Below, piece by piece: positions 5,706 to 6,161 of a DNA stretch of 6,161 nt (position 1 is the first letter of the stretch; the number at the start of each line of letters is the position of its first letter). The notes beneath the pieces are model-generated. The model was not told the origin of the DNA. It searched no databases and saw only the letters and a list, made by a program, of their open reading frames with translations. A program made the translations under genes and the position numbers. The DNA is from NAT127 sp041655035. GTDB taxonomy: Bacteria; Pseudomonadota; Gammaproteobacteria; Pseudomonadales; Porticoccaceae. The DNA is taken from assembly GCA_041655035.1 (NCBI GenBank), contig JBAZCN010000180.1, positions 1 to 6,161 of the forward strand, read 5' to 3'.

Positions 5706-5732
5706 CTCAGCCCCTCCCTGTAGCTTATAGGC

Positions 5733-6161
5733 TCAACGTTTGGCCACGCCCAGTTCCCCCAGGGTCTTTGCCATATCCTCCGCCGACGTGGCCGGCCGGA
5801 TGTCGGTATCGATTTTCAGGATGCGGCCATCCTCGCCGATATAGAAGGTGTGGCGCTTGGCCATGCCCACCACCGGCATCAGCACGTCATAGGCTTTGGC
5901 GGTGTCCTTGGTCGGATCACTGAGCAGTGGAAAATCGGCGTTGTTCTCCTCGGCGAAACCGACGTTGTCCTCCAGTTCATCGGTGCTGGCCATGAAGTAG
6001 GTGACGTCGTATTCGCGGATCCGTTGGCCGTTCTCGGCCAGGGACTTGCACTCGATGGTGCAACCCTTGGTGTAGGCCTTGGGGAACCAGGCGACGACCA
6101 CCGCCTGTTGGCCGCGATAGTCGGAGAGCCTGTAGGTGTTGCCATCACTGGCCTCGAGGGT
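5733..6161 (-). CDS. Peroxiredoxin, AhpC/TSA-like (Bcp/PrxQ-related), 5' end outside the window
   Basis: The 142 visible residues lack only the beginning of the protein: the frame stays open to the window edge. They read as a thioredoxin-fold thiol peroxidase that reduces H2O2 or organic peroxides. The active-site stretch is VVAWFPKAYTKGCTIEC (22-38 of the visible part), where C34 in the PxxxTxxC motif is the peroxidatic Cys. C38 is the only other Cys and the probable resolving one. Later family marks are STDELEDNVGFAEENN, FPLLSDPTKDTAKAYDV and the RHTFYIGEDGRI strand with the usual Arg. E. coli Bcp spaces its two cysteines as CxxxxC, whereas here it is CxxxC, seen in other redoxin-domain proteins. 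A GTG at 6101 could look like a start, but it lies inside the conserved core, so translation must begin beyond position 6161. It converges on the SCP2 gene, and a functional link is not shown. Confidence 0.93.
   Translation of the reverse strand, partial: TLEASDGNTYRLSDYRGQQAVVVAWFPKAYTKGCTIECKSLAENGQRIREYDVTYFMASTDELEDNVGFAEENNADFPLLSDPTKDTAKAYDVLMPVVGMAKRHTFYIGEDGRILKIDTDIRPATSAEDMAKTLGELGVAKR

Larger units (their letters stand above)
5463..5732. other. Intergenic region between convergent SCP2 and peroxiredoxin genes
   Basis: This 270-base gap contains a strong nested hairpin (5514-5547) and a smaller one, GGCCA (5643-5647) with TGGCC (5653-5657). A third is TGCGG/CCGCA around 5672-5688. 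A possible small minus-strand ORF (5556-5705) is listed separately. No tRNA or other RNA family is recognised. Confidence 0.4.

Noticed and set aside
1..6161. CRISPR arrays, insertion sequences, integrase sites, tRNA or rRNA genes
   Set aside because: No regularly spaced repeats, transposase or integrase motifs, terminal inverted repeats or tRNA-like cloverleaf were seen on either strand.

Overview
The window reads as a GC-rich proteobacterial chromosome segment, most likely a gammaproteobacterium. Supporting signs are an MltB-type lytic transglycosylase with a Sec signal peptide, a Bcp/PrxQ-like peroxiredoxin, a TetR-type regulator and P450cam-like class I cytochromes P450. The exact taxon cannot be fixed from the sequence alone.

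Layout: positions 1-342 are non-coding and visibly more AT-rich, forming the leader of the first P450. Positions 343-1563 (+) encode a P450cam-like P450 with all canonical motifs. Positions 1638-2834 (-) encode a convergent periplasmic lytic transglycosylase, probably unrelated housekeeping. Positions 3063-3704 (-) encode a TetR-family regulator, divergent from a two-gene operon (+): a second P450 (3914-5128) and a stand-alone SCP2 sterol/lipid-carrier domain protein (5166-5462). After a non-coding stretch with a strong hairpin and a possible 49-codon small ORF, the 3' part of a peroxiredoxin gene (5733-6161, -) runs off the window edge.

How it may work: the two P450s align without gaps over almost their whole length at about 48% identity (hand count), so they are paralogues of one CYP family. 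Both have Trp where P450cam has its camphor-binding Tyr96, so camphor itself is an unlikely substrate. The SCP2 protein directly behind the second P450 suggests a bulky hydrophobic substrate such as a sterol, steroid, terpenoid or fatty-acyl compound, and the divergent TetR gene is the obvious candidate controller. No ferredoxin or ferredoxin reductase is present, so electrons must come from partners encoded elsewhere.

The most unusual signal is in the second P450. The near-universal K-helix EXXR glutamate is replaced by Ala (residue 286) and the aligned meander Arg is Lys (residue 341), while the heme Cys loop and the I-helix Asp-Thr pair are intact. Its close paralogue 2.3 kb away keeps the canonical residues, which makes a natural comparison.
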